A program made the translations under genes and the position numbers. The notes under the pieces were generated by a model, which did no database searches, was not told where the DNA came from, and saw nothing but the letters and a program-made list of their open reading frames with translations. Shown piece by piece: positions 43,248-52,847 of a stretch of 64,000 bases of DNA (within the stretch, counting starts at the first letter, position 1; every line of letters begins with the position of its first letter). Origin of the DNA: Curtobacterium sp. A7_M15 (GTDB taxonomy: Bacteria; Actinomycetota; Actinomycetes; Actinomycetales; Microbacteriaceae); contig NZ_JAUZED010000001.1 in NCBI RefSeq assembly GCF_030705415.1, positions 1-64,000 of the forward strand. Direction: 5' to 3'.

Positions 43248-45092
43248 TCAGGCGTCCGGGGTGCTGAGCTGTGCGTTCAGCTCGTCGACCGTCCGCGCGG
43301 GCAGGGCGCACACCCGGTCGTGGCAGACGTACCCGGCGGGGTCGAGGCCGTCGCGCGACTCGAAGAGCGTGAAGCCGGCGGCGGACCAGTCGGCCGCTTG
43401 CTCCGGTGTCACCGCGGCGACGACGGTCCCCGGACGCCGAGCGCCGTGGCCCGCCGCTCGGAGCGGGTCGCTCGGGTCCGACGCCACGACGACGACCTCG
43501 CGCGAGGGACGCTGCAGCGCGAGCGCGACCCCGAGGGCGTCGGCGTGCCCGAGCGGCCGCTCGGTGCCGGTGACGGCCCGGTCGGCCACGAGTGACGCTG
43601 CGGCTGCCCGGTAGGACTCGTCGCCGGTCAGCGCGGCGAGGGTGGCGGCGGCCGCGGCGAGTGCGACCGTGCCGGAACGCATGGCGGTCTGCGGCTGCTC
43701 GCCCGTGGCCGTCCCGGCCGCCGTGAGCACCGGGTCGGCGTCGAACCGCCCGGCCAGGCCGTCGTCGACGAGCGTGCGCGCAACGTCGGCGTAGGGGAGC
43801 TCTCCGGTGACGAGGGCGAGCTCGAGGAGCCCCTCGGCCAGGAGTCCCACGTCCTCGATGGTCGGCGGCGCCGTCGACGCGCCGCGCGGCGTGCTCGACC
43901 GCACCTTCACGTGTCCGTCCGCGAGGTGCCCGGCGATGATCGCGTCGGCCGCACCCCGCGCGAGCGCGATCATCTCGGCGTCCCCGTGGCGGGCGCCGGC
44001 GATGGCGAGTCCCCGGATCGCCAGACCGTTCCAGCCGGTGAGCACCTGGTCGTCGAGCGGCGGGGGATCGAGCCGCCCGCGCTCGTCGAGCGGGAGTCGG
44101 TACCACTCGCCCTCGACCCGTCGTCCGTCGATGGTCGATTCGCTGTCCTGTGCCGCGACGAACGCGCCGTCTCCGCGCCGGAGCGTGTCGCGCAGGAAGT
44201 CGGCGATCCCCCGGGCCTGCTCAGCGTCGGCGATCGCGAGCAGCCCCGCGTTGTCGTAGAGCATCCGCTCGTAGTGCGGCACCGACCAGTCGCGCTTGGT
44301 CGCGTACCGGAAGACCCCACCGTCGGCGTCGGTCAGCTCGGTCGCGCGGATCGCATGCAGGGACCGCTCGAGCAGTGCGGATGCCCGACCGTCGCCGTCG
44401 GCGCCGACGTCGGACAGGAACTCGAGCAACGGCGCGCTCGGGAACTTGGGTGCGCCGCCGAAACCGCCGTAGGTGGTGTCCTCAGCCTGTTCCAGTTGGT
44501 CGACGACGGCTCGGATCTCGTCGACGGACGGGAGGCGCGGCTCGTCCCCGCCACCACCTTCACCACCCCGGGCGGCGCGGTCCGCCTCGGCCCCCTGCCG
44601 GATCGCCGCCGCGATCGCGCTCGCGTTCGCGTCCACCTCGTGTCGGCGCTCGGTCCACGCGTCGAGCACCGCCTCGAGGATCTGCCGGAACGCCGGCACC
44701 TGCCCCACGGGCGACGGCGGGAAGTACGTGCCCGCGAAGAACACGTGCCCGTCCGGCGTCAGGAACGTCGTCAACGGCCAGCCGAGCTGCTGTGTGAAGG
44801 CGCTCGCCGAGGCCATCAGGCTGGCGTCCACGTCCGGCCGTTCTTCGCGGTCGACCTTCACCGCGACGAAGTCCTGGCGGAGCAGCTCGCCGATGCCCGG
44901 GTCCGAGAAGCTCTCGCGTGCCATGACGTGGCACCAGTGGCACGTGGCGTAGCCCACCGACACGAGCACGGGGACGTCGCGTTCGCGGGCCTCGGCGAAG
45001 GCTTCCGGACCCCACTCGCGCCAGTCGACGGGGTTGTTGGCGTGCTGGCGGAGGTACGGACTGACGGCGGAGCCGAGGCGGTTGTCGGTCAT
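43248..45092 (-). CDS. Thioredoxin-like DUF255/YyaL family protein
   Basis: The protein is 614 aa. The N-terminal thioredoxin-like domain (1-170) begins [21 protein letters not shown] and has CHWC with Cys51 and Cys54. The rest is an (alpha/alpha)6 glycosidase-like region, including [18 protein letters not shown] and [16 protein letters not shown]. This is the SSP411/YyaL architecture; a redox or sugar-related role has been proposed but not proven. It follows hrpA by 19 bp. A palindromic repeat encodes the loop around GGDEPRLPS. Confidence 0.9.
   Translation of the reverse strand: MTDNRLGSAVSPYLRQHANNPVDWREWGPEAFAEARERDVPVLVSVGYATCHWCHVMARESFSDPGIGELLRQDFVAVKVDREERPDVDASLMASASAFTQQLGWPLTTFLTPDGHVFFAGTYFPPSPVGQVPAFRQILEAVLDAWTERRHEVDANASAIAAAIRQGAEADRAARGGEGGGGDEPRLPSVDEIRAVVDQLEQAEDTTYGGFGGAPKFPSAPLLEFLSDVGADGDGRASALLERSLHAIRATELTDADGGVFRYATKRDWSVPHYERMLYDNAGLLAIADAEQARGIADFLRDTLRRGDGAFVAAQDSESTIDGRRVEGEWYRLPLDERGRLDPPPLDDQVLTGWNGLAIRGLAIAGARHGDAEMIALARGAADAIIAGHLADGHVKVRSSTPRGASTAPPTIEDVGLLAEGLLELALVTGELPYADVARTLVDDGLAGRFDADPVLTAAGTATGEQPQTAMRSGTVALAAAAATLAALTGDESYRAAAASLVADRAVTGTERPLGHADALGVALALQRPSREVVVVASDPSDPLRAAGHGARRPGTVVAAVTPEQAADWSAAGFTLFESRDGLDPAGYVCHDRVCALPARTVDELNAQLSTPDA
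44526..44547. repeat. Palindromic repeat half inside the DUF255 gene
   Basis: GGACGGGAGGCGCGG is the family left arm and is followed by a short CTCGTCC right arm. It encodes a Gly-rich loop between the thioredoxin-like and helical domains. Confidence 0.5.
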
Positions 45093-45130
45093 GGATCCAG
45101 CCTGCCTCGACCGTCCTGGGCGTGCTGCCG

Positions 45131-45703
45131 TCAGTGGCGATCTGTGGACGGATCCGTGGTGTCCACAGGCTCGCGCGGACTGAGCCAGCCCGCCAGCGAC
45201 GCGAGCTGCGTGGCCAGGTCGGCCGGCGACCGGGAGTCCGTGTCCACCCGGGTGACGTCGCCTCGGACAGTCGAGTCGAGCCTCCTGGCCGTCCGCGTGC
45301 TGTGTGCCAGCTGCGCCTCGGGGAGATGACCAACGGAACGACGGCGCAGCCGCTCCGCGGTCGTCGTGTCGTCGGCGCGGAGCAGCACGGCGGTCACGAC
45401 GGGATCGTCCCCCATCGCCTCGACCAACGCGTCCTGTTCCAGCACCGACACGGTGTTCGTGTACACGAGCCGGTGGTGACCGAGCTCGCGGTACCGGGCC
45501 CACATCGTGGCGAGGTTCCGTTCGGCGAGGTGTGCCTCCGGGTGCTCGACGTGCGGCGCAGGGTGTGCGAGGTCGAGGAAGTCGCCCTCGATTACCGCGT
45601 GCCGGACGTCTGCGGCGACGAGCAGGTCGTGCAGCGCCTCGGCCACGGTCGACTTGCCCACACCGGACCTGCCCCCGATGAAGAGGACCTCGGAGCGCGG
45701 CAC
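45131..45703 (-). CDS. P-loop kinase-like ATPase
   Basis: The protein is 190 aa from a GTG start. The Walker A motif [10 protein letters not shown] is near residues 10-19, followed by [10 protein letters not shown], an aspartate typical of gluconate-kinase or nucleoside-kinase-like proteins. An adenosine lid [10 protein letters not shown] follows. The substrate is unknown. It lies 4 bp after the epimerase gene, so the two probably form one transcript. Confidence 0.82.
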   Translation of the reverse strand: MPRSEVLFIGGRSGVGKSTVAEALHDLLVAADVRHAVIEGDFLDLAHPAPHVEHPEAHLAERNLATMWARYRELGHHRLVYTNTVSVLEQDALVEAMGDDPVVTAVLLRADDTTTAERLRRRSVGHLPEAQLAHSTRTARRLDSTVRGDVTRVDTDSRSPADLATQLASLAGWLSPREPVDTTDPSTDRH

Positions 45704-45707
45704 GGCG

Positions 45708-46775
45708 TCAGTCCACGCTGAGGGACAGGAGCGCGAGGGCGGCGTCCTCGGGACCGTAGTCGAAGAGCCGGTCCCAGAACGGGTCGGCGGCCCACGGCAC
45801 GTCGCCGCCCGCCGGGACAGCGTGTGCCGTCTCGACGAGCCAGTCGAGTTCTGGGCGGACCGCGGTCGCGAAGGCCGGTGGCTCCCACCCGAGCGAACGC
45901 GCTGCGCTGGTGTCGAGGACGAACGGTGTCGGCGTGCTCCACGGGGTCGTGCCCACGAACGCGGGAGCGTCGGCGTCGAGCAGGACCTCGTCGAACGGGT
46001 GGTCGACGTGCCCGGCGACGGTGCGGACGATCTCGAGCACGCTCGGCGCGGTGTCGTCGGCGACGTTGAGGATCCGGCGGTCCGGTGCATCGGCGACGAG
46101 GCGGACGAGGGACCCGATGCCGCTCGCAGCCGTGGTGTGGTCGACGCCACGGCCGTGGTCCGCCAGCAGGATGCGTTCCCGGCCGTCGAGCGCCCGTCGG
46201 ACGACGAACCACTCACGCGGTCGACCGATACCGACCCCGTACACCTTCGATGGGCGGAGCACGGTGACCGGGGCACCGTGGTCGAGCAGGACCTGTTCGG
46301 CGGCGACCTTGGCGGCGCCGTACCCGTCGCGGCCGGTGGGGTCGCCGTCGCCCGCCGTGACCGTCGGCTGCAGCTCGGTCACAGCGCCGCCGAACACGGG
46401 CTTGGCCAGCGAGTTGGCGTGTCGGCCCTGTTCGTCGATGTACACGGCCTTCGACGACACGAACACGGTCGAGCCGACGTCGTCGAGGAAGGGCAGGAGC
46501 TGCCGGGCGTCGTCGCGGGTGAGGCCGACCGTGTCCACCAGCAGGTCGGCGCCGGGGCGGAGCAGGTCGCGGAGGACGGCGGTGTCGCGGCGGTCGCCCG
46601 GCAGGAACGTGGCTCCGGCTGCGGTGAGCTCGTCGGCTGTCGGACCACCCCGACGGGCGACCACGTCCACCTGCCAGTCGTCGCCGCCGCGTCCGGAGGC
46701 GTCGAGCAGCGCGCGTGCGACTGCCGAACCGATCCCGCCGGTACCGCCGAGGACGACCGCGCGCCTGGTGCTCAT
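45708..46775 (-). CDS. NAD-dependent epimerase/dehydratase (extended SDR)
   Basis: The protein is 355 aa. VVLGGTGGIGSAVARAL provides the glycine-rich NAD loop. YGAAKVAAEQVLL carries Tyr-x-x-x-Lys, and VLRPSKVYGVG is a typical later element of sugar-nucleotide epimerases or reductases. It lies just upstream of the P-loop kinase on the same strand, with a 36-bp tandem repeat immediately before its start. The substrate is unknown. Confidence 0.88.
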   Translation of the reverse strand: MSTRRAVVLGGTGGIGSAVARALLDASGRGGDDWQVDVVARRGGPTADELTAAGATFLPGDRRDTAVLRDLLRPGADLLVDTVGLTRDDARQLLPFLDDVGSTVFVSSKAVYIDEQGRHANSLAKPVFGGAVTELQPTVTAGDGDPTGRDGYGAAKVAAEQVLLDHGAPVTVLRPSKVYGVGIGRPREWFVVRRALDGRERILLADHGRGVDHTTAASGIGSLVRLVADAPDRRILNVADDTAPSVLEIVRTVAGHVDHPFDEVLLDADAPAFVGTTPWSTPTPFVLDTSAARSLGWEPPAFATAVRPELDWLVETAHAVPAGGDVPWAADPFWDRLFDYGPEDAALALLSLSVD

Positions 46776-46834
46776 GCGTCAACGGTAGTCGGCACGGGAA
46801 GTGCAGCGGACGTCCAGTGCTCGGCGGCCGCCGG

Positions 46835-46902
46835 GCGGGTGGCCGCCGCCCGGTCTCCGGCGGCTGCCTGGCGGGTGGCCGCCGCCCGGTCTCCGGCGGC
46901 TG
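46835..46902. repeat. Two tandem copies of a 36-bp repeat
   Basis: A 32-bp block starting GCGGGTGGCCGCC is perfectly repeated at 46835-46866 and 46871-46902 (period 36). Each copy can form a GGCGGC/GCCGCC hairpin. It fills most of the gap between the sulfurtransferase stop and the epimerase start. Confidence 0.8.
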
Positions 46903-46929
46903 TCCGGTTCGGTGCCGTGCGGTGTCGCG

Positions 46930-47805
46930 TCAGGAGGCCACGGCCTCGGGCTCGCGCCGCCACCAGTCGAGCAAGGACCCGTCGTAGACCTGGACCCTGT
47001 CGTGGCCGAGGACCGTCAACGCGAGGGCATCGACGCACGCAGCACTGCCGACACCGCAGTACGTGACGATCTCGTCGGCGTCGAGCACCGACGCGAACGC
47101 CTGCTCGAGGGCGGCGCCGCGCAGGTACGCGTTCGTCGTCGGGTCGACGATCGAGCCGACGGCGATCGGGGTGCTGCCGGGGACGATCGGCGGGTGTTCG
47201 GCGCCCAGAGCGGACTCCGGCGCGGCGAACACCAGCGACGCGGGCTGCTCGCCCGAGACGGCACGGAGGACCCGGTCGTGGTCGGCCCAGAGCGGACGCT
47301 CTTCGCCGGCGAGGAAGACCGGTGACGTGTCGTCGCTGGCCTCCGCCGCTCCGGGCGTGGACCGCAGCGCACCGACGCGTACCGGGCGACCCTCGTCGCG
47401 CCACTTGGTGAAGCCTCCGTCGAGCACCGCGACAGAGTCGAAGCCGAACGAGCGGAAGATCCACCAGAGCCGCGCTGCCCACTCGCCGACGCTGTCGTCG
47501 TAGACCACGACCGTCGAAGTGTTCGTCACGCCGAGCTCGCCGGCGGCCGATTCGAACCGCTCGGCGCCAGGTCGGGTGAACGGCAGGGCGGCGTCCGGCG
47601 TCGAGAACGCCTCGACGAGGTCGGCGTACCGCGCACCCGGGACGTGCCCGCGCTGCTCGTAGGAGTCGCGTGCCGTCCGCCAGGTCGTCTCGAGACCGAC
47701 CCCCGCGGTGTGCACGGACGCGTCGAGGACGACGAGCTCGTCAGCACCGAGGTGGTCTGCGAGCCACTGCGTCGACACGAGCGGCGAGGTCAGGACGGGG
47801 GCCAT
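46930..47805 (-). CDS. Thiosulfate/3-mercaptopyruvate sulfurtransferase
   Basis: The protein is 291 aa with two rhodanese domains (about 7-140 and 165-285). The catalytic Cys is in TYCGVGSAA of the second domain, and the first domain is inactive, as is usual. CGVGSAA is closer to thiosulfate-type loops than to the CGSGVTA of mercaptopyruvate enzymes. It transfers sulfane sulfur to cyanide or thiols. TACCCT lies 7 nt before the ATG. Confidence 0.92.
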   Translation of the reverse strand: MAPVLTSPLVSTQWLADHLGADELVVLDASVHTAGVGLETTWRTARDSYEQRGHVPGARYADLVEAFSTPDAALPFTRPGAERFESAAGELGVTNTSTVVVYDDSVGEWAARLWWIFRSFGFDSVAVLDGGFTKWRDEGRPVRVGALRSTPGAAEASDDTSPVFLAGEERPLWADHDRVLRAVSGEQPASLVFAAPESALGAEHPPIVPGSTPIAVGSIVDPTTNAYLRGAALEQAFASVLDADEIVTYCGVGSAACVDALALTVLGHDRVQVYDGSLLDWWRREPEAVAS

Positions 47806-47887
47806 GCCGCACAGGGTAATCGGCACCCCTGACGCACGCGAGGGAAACGGACACACGGCGCAACCCACCGTGTTCCGCGCTCGATCG

Positions 47888-48448
47888 TCAGACCGGACGG
47901 AGCGGTTCCGGCACCCCGGCGGGCACCTCGACGCGGATGCGGTCCCCGGGGCGGACCGTCCCACCGGAGACGACGACCGCCATGACGCCGCCCTTCCGCT
48001 CGACCGAGCCGTCCTCTGCACGACCGAGCACCGCGCGCAGGAGACCGGGCTCGAAGTCGTTGATCTGCTGGCACGGGTTCCGGAGACCGGTCACGCGGAC
48101 ACAGGCCTCGTCGCCCAGGTACAGGAGCGTGTCGGTCGGCAACCCGAGCAGGTCCACGCCACGGGTGGTCACGTTCTCGCCCATCTGGCCCGGAGTGACC
48201 TCGTACCCTGCCTCGGCGACCTCGTCGAAGAGTTCGGTGTGCAGGAGGTGGACCTGGCGCAGGTTCGGCTGCGAGGGGTCCCGCGCGACCCGGGACCGGT
48301 GCTGGACGGTGGTGCCGGCGTGGGCGTCGCCCTCGATGCCCCACCCGGCGACGAGCACGATCTCGTCCACGACGGGCTTGCTGAACCGGTGGTCGGTGTC
48401 GCGGCTCACGGAGACGACGGCGGGCTGGTGTTGCTCGTGTTCGGTCAC
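47888..48448 (-). CDS. MOSC-domain protein
   Basis: The protein is 186 aa from a GTG start. The MOSC fold spans almost the whole chain, with GIEGDAHAG, GENVTTRGVDL and the conserved Cys in TGLRNPCQQIN. MOSC proteins bind sulfur or a molybdenum cofactor and act in thiol or N-hydroxyl reduction. It lies just after the sulfurtransferase on the same strand, which fits sulfur-carrier chemistry. CAGGAT sits 6 nt before the start. Confidence 0.9.
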   Translation of the reverse strand: MTEHEQHQPAVVSVSRDTDHRFSKPVVDEIVLVAGWGIEGDAHAGTTVQHRSRVARDPSQPNLRQVHLLHTELFDEVAEAGYEVTPGQMGENVTTRGVDLLGLPTDTLLYLGDEACVRVTGLRNPCQQINDFEPGLLRAVLGRAEDGSVERKGGVMAVVVSGGTVRPGDRIRVEVPAGVPEPLRPV

Positions 48449-48540
48449 CTCTCGATCCTGGCGCGGATCGGGTCGGGGCGCGAGTGGGGCGGGTGCGGGC
48501 GGGTGGGGTGGGGTCGAGCGTGGAGAGATGGGTCGACCCA

Positions 48541-48655
48541 GAACGACAAGGCCGATGTCGTACGACGTCGATCACGTCGCTCCTACCCGACCGCGACTAC
48601 CCCCGTGTGCAACGAACGACAACGCCGATGTCGCACGACATCGACGATGTCGTTC
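48541..48655. repeat. Two copies of a nested palindrome
   Basis: Copy one (48541-48578) and copy two (48614-48651) share most of a 38-bp sequence. Copy two is a perfect nested palindrome: CGATGTCG/CGACATCG inside (48625-48642) and CGAACGACA/TGTCGTTCG outside (48612-48655). It lies upstream of the MOSC gene on its coding strand. It could be an operator or a second repeat family. Confidence 0.75.
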
Positions 48656-48734
48656 GGCCTCGGCCTCGGCCTCGACCGCACCATGGCCCCGGCCCCGCAC
48701 CCCCGCACCCCCCTCACACCCCGCCCACGCACAC

Positions 48735-48770
48735 GAACGGCCCGCCCCGGAGAACCGGGACGGGCCGTTC
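48735..48770 (-). terminator. Terminator hairpin after the MFS gene
   Basis: GAACGGCCCG (48735-48744) pairs with CGGGCCGTTC (48761-48770), with CCCGG/CCGGG inside. It lies 18 bp past the stop of the minus-strand MFS gene. It has no T-tract. Confidence 0.7.
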
Positions 48771-48787
48771 GAGTCGAGCGCAGTGCG

Positions 48788-50329
48788 TCAGTGCGCCGCG
48801 GTCGGGATGCTTCCGGTCGTCGCCGCGCTGGCGTGCTCGAGCGTCGCGCGCCGCACCGACTGGCGGTTGATGAGCAGCCCACCGGCGAGCGCGACCAGGA
48901 CGAGCACGCCCGCCGAGATGCCGAACGCCACGTGGTAGCCGTCGAGCACGGCCTGCGCCTGCTGGACCTTCGTCGGCGCCGCCGACAACCCCGAGAGGCT
49001 GTTCTTCACGACGTCGGCGAAGATCGTCGACAGGAGCGCGGTGCCGATCGAGCCACCGATCTGCTGCATGGTGTTCACCGTCGCCGAGGCCACGCCGGCG
49101 TCGGCCCGGGCGACCCCGGTCGTCGCGGTGTTCATCGCGGACGAGAAGATCGTGCCCATGCCGAGGCCGATCACGATGAGCGCCGGCAGGACCGTCCCCG
49201 CGTAGGAGCTGTCGAGGTCGGTGCGGAGGAGCAGCAGCAAGCCGATCGACGCGACGAGACCACCGGCGAAGATGAGCACCTTCGGTCCGACGCGGGGGAG
49301 CAGACGACCACCGATCTGCGTCGCCGAGATCATGATCGACAGCGGCATCGGCAGGAACGCCAGGCCGGTCTGCAGCGAGCTGAACCCGAGGGTCTGCTCG
49401 AGGTAGTAGGTCAGGAACAGGAAGATGCCGAACATGCCGATCGCCACCAAGCCGATCGCGATGAACGAGCCACCGCGGTCACGGTCGAGGACGACGCGCA
49501 GGGGGAGCAGCGGGTGGGCGACGCGCGTCTCGATGAAGACGAACGCCGCGATGAGCACCACGCCCGCGGCGAGCATGACGATCGTGAGCGGGGCGTCCCA
49601 GCCGTTCGTCTCGGCGTTCGAGAAGCCGTAGACGACCCCGACGAGGCCGGCCGTGATCGTGAGGACGCCGGCGACGTCGATGCGCGGACGCTCGACCTTC
49701 GGCGGCTTCGCCATGAAGACCAGGGCGCCGATCACGCCGAGGACCGCGAACACGACGTTCACGTAGAGGCACCAGCGCCACGACGCGTACTCGGTGAGCA
49801 CGCCGCCGAGGAGCAGGCCGATCGCGGCACCGGAGCCGGCGATCGACCCGAAGATGCCGAACGCACGGCCGCGTTCCTTCGGGTCACGGAAGGTCGTGGT
49901 GAGCATGCCCAGGGCCGAGGGGGCGAGCAGCGCGCCGAACACGCCCTGCAGCGCACGGGCGGCGACGAGCAGGCCGAAGGAGTCCGCCAGCCCGCCGAGC
50001 ACGGACGCCACGGCGAAGCCGACGAGCCCGATGATGAAGGTGTTCTTGCGACCGAAGAGGTCACCGAGCCGCCCGCCGAGCAGTAGCAGGGATCCGAATG
50101 CGAGCGAGTACGCCGTGACGATCCACTGGCGCTGGTCGGTGCCGAAGTCGAGGTCCGCCTGGGCGGAGGGGAGTGCGATGTTGACGATCGTCGCGTCGAG
50201 CACGACCATCAGCTGCGCGAGGGCGATGACCGCCAGGGCGATCCAACGGTGGTTGCTCTTGTCGGGCGCGGAGCCGGAAGTCGTGGGTGCGGCCCCGGTG
50301 GGGGTCGGCACGGTCTGTTCTGCCGTCAC
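48788..50329 (-). CDS. MFS drug exporter, DHA2 (EmrB/QacA) family
   Basis: The protein is 513 aa with 14 predicted helices. VLDATIVNIALPSAQADL near residue 44 is the DHA2 motif D1, and GGRLGDLFGRKNTF is motif A. The family exports drugs or dyes using the proton gradient. It is divergent from a TetR gene, and a GCATCCGCTT palindrome lies between them, so drug-inducible derepression is likely. Substrates are unknown. Confidence 0.94.
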   Translation of the reverse strand: MTAEQTVPTPTGAAPTTSGSAPDKSNHRWIALAVIALAQLMVVLDATIVNIALPSAQADLDFGTDQRQWIVTAYSLAFGSLLLLGGRLGDLFGRKNTFIIGLVGFAVASVLGGLADSFGLLVAARALQGVFGALLAPSALGMLTTTFRDPKERGRAFGIFGSIAGSGAAIGLLLGGVLTEYASWRWCLYVNVVFAVLGVIGALVFMAKPPKVERPRIDVAGVLTITAGLVGVVYGFSNAETNGWDAPLTIVMLAAGVVLIAAFVFIETRVAHPLLPLRVVLDRDRGGSFIAIGLVAIGMFGIFLFLTYYLEQTLGFSSLQTGLAFLPMPLSIMISATQIGGRLLPRVGPKVLIFAGGLVASIGLLLLLRTDLDSSYAGTVLPALIVIGLGMGTIFSSAMNTATTGVARADAGVASATVNTMQQIGGSIGTALLSTIFADVVKNSLSGLSAAPTKVQQAQAVLDGYHVAFGISAGVLVLVALAGGLLINRQSVRRATLEHASAATTGSIPTAAH

Positions 50330-50400
50330 GGCAGCCTCCTTCGAGAAGGTGGAGGGATGGTGGAACGCGCGCCGTCGGGCGTTCCGGAGAGTGAGGGGTG

Positions 50401-50423
50401 AAGCGGATGCGACGCATCCGCTT
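50401..50423. promoter_or_regulatory. TetR operator palindrome
   Basis: AAGCGGATGC (50401-50410) pairs perfectly with GCATCCGCTT (50414-50423). A third half-site GCATCCGCTT recurs at 50453-50462. Both lie between the divergent MFS and TetR genes. Binding is inferred. Confidence 0.7.
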
Positions 50424-50494
50424 GTGACCAGTGTAGACCGAAACGGAAGGTCTGCATCCGCTTATTCCCAGAAAGTTCAACTAGCGTCGGGTCA

Positions 50495-51142
50495 GTGAGC
50501 ACCACCGACCTCGAGCGCCCCCTCCGCGCCGACGCAGCACGCAACCGCGAGCTGATCCTCCAGACGGCACGCAAGTGCTTCGCGGAACGCGGGTTGTCGG
50601 TCACGCTCAACGACATCGCGCACGAGGCCGGCGTCGGCGTCGGGACGGTCTACCGCCGCTTCGCCGACAAGGACTCCCTGATCGAGGCGCTGCTCGCGAC
50701 GAAGTTCGAGGCGATGAACGACGCCGCCGCACGAGCGGCGGACGAGACCGATCCGCGTGAGTCACTGCGGGTCTACCTGATGGGCGTGTTCGAGTTCCGC
50801 GCGCGGGATCGGGCACTCGCCGACGCCATCGTGCGTGCGGGCAGGTCGCGGCCGTCGATCGTGCAGGAACGCGATCGCCTCGAGACCCAGGTCTCGGAGA
50901 TCATCCGCCGCGCGCGGGACGCCGGGGTGGTCCGGGCCGGCTTCGACTACCGAGACCTCCCGATGCTCACCTCGATGGTCGGCACCGTGGCGGACAGCAC
51001 CCGCGCGCACGACCCGAACGCTTGGCGGCGCTACGCAGAGGTCCTGATCGAAGGGGTGTTGCCGGGATCGACCGACGCGCCGATGCTGGGCGAGCCACTC
51101 GACCGCGAGTCGATCGAACGCGCACTCCACGCGCAGTCCTGA
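50495..51142 (+). CDS. TetR-family regulator
   Basis: The protein is 215 aa from a GTG start with TAGCGT 7 nt upstream. The helix-turn-helix (about 12-60) contains ARKCFAERGLSVTLNDIAHEAGVGVGTVYRRFADK. A C-terminal ligand domain follows. It most likely represses the divergent MFS exporter and itself through the GCATCCGCTT palindromes. Confidence 0.93.
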   Translation: MSTTDLERPLRADAARNRELILQTARKCFAERGLSVTLNDIAHEAGVGVGTVYRRFADKDSLIEALLATKFEAMNDAAARAADETDPRESLRVYLMGVFEFRARDRALADAIVRAGRSRPSIVQERDRLETQVSEIIRRARDAGVVRAGFDYRDLPMLTSMVGTVADSTRAHDPNAWRRYAEVLIEGVLPGSTDAPMLGEPLDRESIERALHAQS

Positions 51143-51160
51143 CGCGAAAACGACCCCGCG

Positions 51161-52792
51161 CTACAACCAGCTGGGCACCCAGTAGTGCGACCGGACGAAG
51201 TCCCACGGCATCTGGATCCCGGTCCACATCGGCAACCAGTACGCCGACGCGAGCACCACGACCCCGAGGTACACCCCGACCCAGACGACCGCACGGGTCC
51301 GGCGTGGACGGGGATCGTCGCGTGATCCGAGGACCACCCCGATCGCCGCGGCGAGCGCCATCACCATGAACGGCTCGAACGAGATCGTGTAGAACTGGAA
51401 CACCGTCCGGTTCACGTAGAGCAGCCACGGCAGGTACCCCGCCGCCACGCCCATCAGCACGAAGGCGTACTCCCACCGTCGACGCAGGATCCAGAGCACG
51501 AGCAGTGCGACGGTCGCGATGACGGCGGCGTACCAGATGAACGGGTTCGCGATGCCGGTGATGGCCTCTCCGCAGCGGGTCGCCGTGCAGCCGTCCTGGC
51601 CGGCGTTCGTGCCGACGTAGTACATCGACGTGGGTCGCTGCATGACGAGCCAGAGCAGCGGGTTCGCCTGGTACGAGTGCGGGGTGTGCAGACCGATGTT
51701 GAAGCCGTAGATCTCGGACTGGTAGTGCCACCAGTTCTGCAGGCTGTCCGGCACCCACGCGAGTGCACCGGTCCAGCGCTGCCCGCCCGTGGCGATCCAG
51801 TCGCGGTCCCAACCGTCCTTCGACACGAACCACCCGGTCCACGACGCGACGTAGGTGACCGCGGCGATCGGCACCGTGAGCAGGAACGACGCCGGTCCCT
51901 GCTGCAGCCAGGCGCTCGAGGACCAGAACTCGATGCCGGCCCGCTTCCGCAGCATCATGTCGGTCAGCACGGAGTACACCGCGAAGAACGCGAGGAAGTA
52001 CATGCCCGACCACTTCGTCGCGGTCGCGAGGCCGAGCGCCAGCCCCATCGCGATCAGCCACGGACGCCACCAGATCACCGGTCCCCAGAGCGTGTCGCGG
52101 CCCGCCGCCGTGCGTCGGGCGACCCAGGCGTCGAGCCGCCGGGACGTCCAGCGACGGTCGAGCAGCAGCGCGCCGAAGCCGAGCACCACGAAGAAGGTCA
52201 GGATCCCGTCGAGCAGGCTGACCCGGGACAGCACGATCGCCTGCCCGTCGATCGCGAGCAGGAACCCGGCGAGCGTCCCGACCAGCGTCGAGCGGAACAG
52301 CGACCGGGCGATGACCGCCGTGAGGAACACGGTCGCCGTGCCGAGCACCGCCACAGCGAACCGCCACCCGAACGAGTTGTCCGCGCCGAACAGGAGCATG
52401 CCGAGGCCGATGAGGTACTTGCCGAGCGGCGGGTGCGCGATGAACTCCGCAGCGCTGGAGAACAGCGAGGTCTCGCCGGACGCGAACCGCTGGTCCGTCG
52501 TCGGCTGGGAGCCGTCCGCGGGGTTGCCGGGCCACGTGCCCTCGTACCCGAGGTGCACGATCGACCAGCCGTCCTTGACGTAGTACGTCTCGTCGAACAC
52601 GAGTGAGTGCGGGTGCCCGAGGGCGACGAGCCGTAGGACCGCGGCCAGCAGCGTGACGGCGAGCGGACCGGCCCAGCGCCACAGTGCGACGCGGCCGGCG
52701 GTGGAGAGCGTCCGCCCCCACCAGTCGTCGAGACGGGAGCCGACCGGCCCGTCGGGGACGGCGGTTCGGTCGTCGGTCAGCTCGCTGGTCAT
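51161..52792 (-). CDS. Protein O-mannosyltransferase (PMT family)
   Basis: The protein is 543 aa with about 11 helices. FDETYYVKDGW holds the conserved acidic residues of loop 1, HPPLGKYLIGLGMLLFG follows, and LLDGILTFFVVLGFGALL is a family helix. This matches the actinobacterial Pmt (Rv1002c-type) gene that regularly sits divergent from rsmI. It transfers mannose from polyprenyl-phosphate mannose to secreted proteins during Sec export. Confidence 0.93.
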   Translation of the reverse strand: MTSELTDDRTAVPDGPVGSRLDDWWGRTLSTAGRVALWRWAGPLAVTLLAAVLRLVALGHPHSLVFDETYYVKDGWSIVHLGYEGTWPGNPADGSQPTTDQRFASGETSLFSSAAEFIAHPPLGKYLIGLGMLLFGADNSFGWRFAVAVLGTATVFLTAVIARSLFRSTLVGTLAGFLLAIDGQAIVLSRVSLLDGILTFFVVLGFGALLLDRRWTSRRLDAWVARRTAAGRDTLWGPVIWWRPWLIAMGLALGLATATKWSGMYFLAFFAVYSVLTDMMLRKRAGIEFWSSSAWLQQGPASFLLTVPIAAVTYVASWTGWFVSKDGWDRDWIATGGQRWTGALAWVPDSLQNWWHYQSEIYGFNIGLHTPHSYQANPLLWLVMQRPTSMYYVGTNAGQDGCTATRCGEAITGIANPFIWYAAVIATVALLVLWILRRRWEYAFVLMGVAAGYLPWLLYVNRTVFQFYTISFEPFMVMALAAAIGVVLGSRDDPRPRRTRAVVWVGVYLGVVVLASAYWLPMWTGIQMPWDFVRSHYWVPSWL

Positions 52793-52847
52793 CGAGAGAG
52801 CATCCTACGGATCGCTCCGGTGACGGAGGTGCCAGCACAATGGAGGG

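Larger units (their letters stand above)
48449..48787. other. 339-bp non-coding region between MOSC and MFS genes
   Basis: No convincing gene lies here. It contains two related palindromes (48541-48655), a simple G+C-rich tract around 48657-48720, and a terminator hairpin at 48735-48770. Confidence 0.7.
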
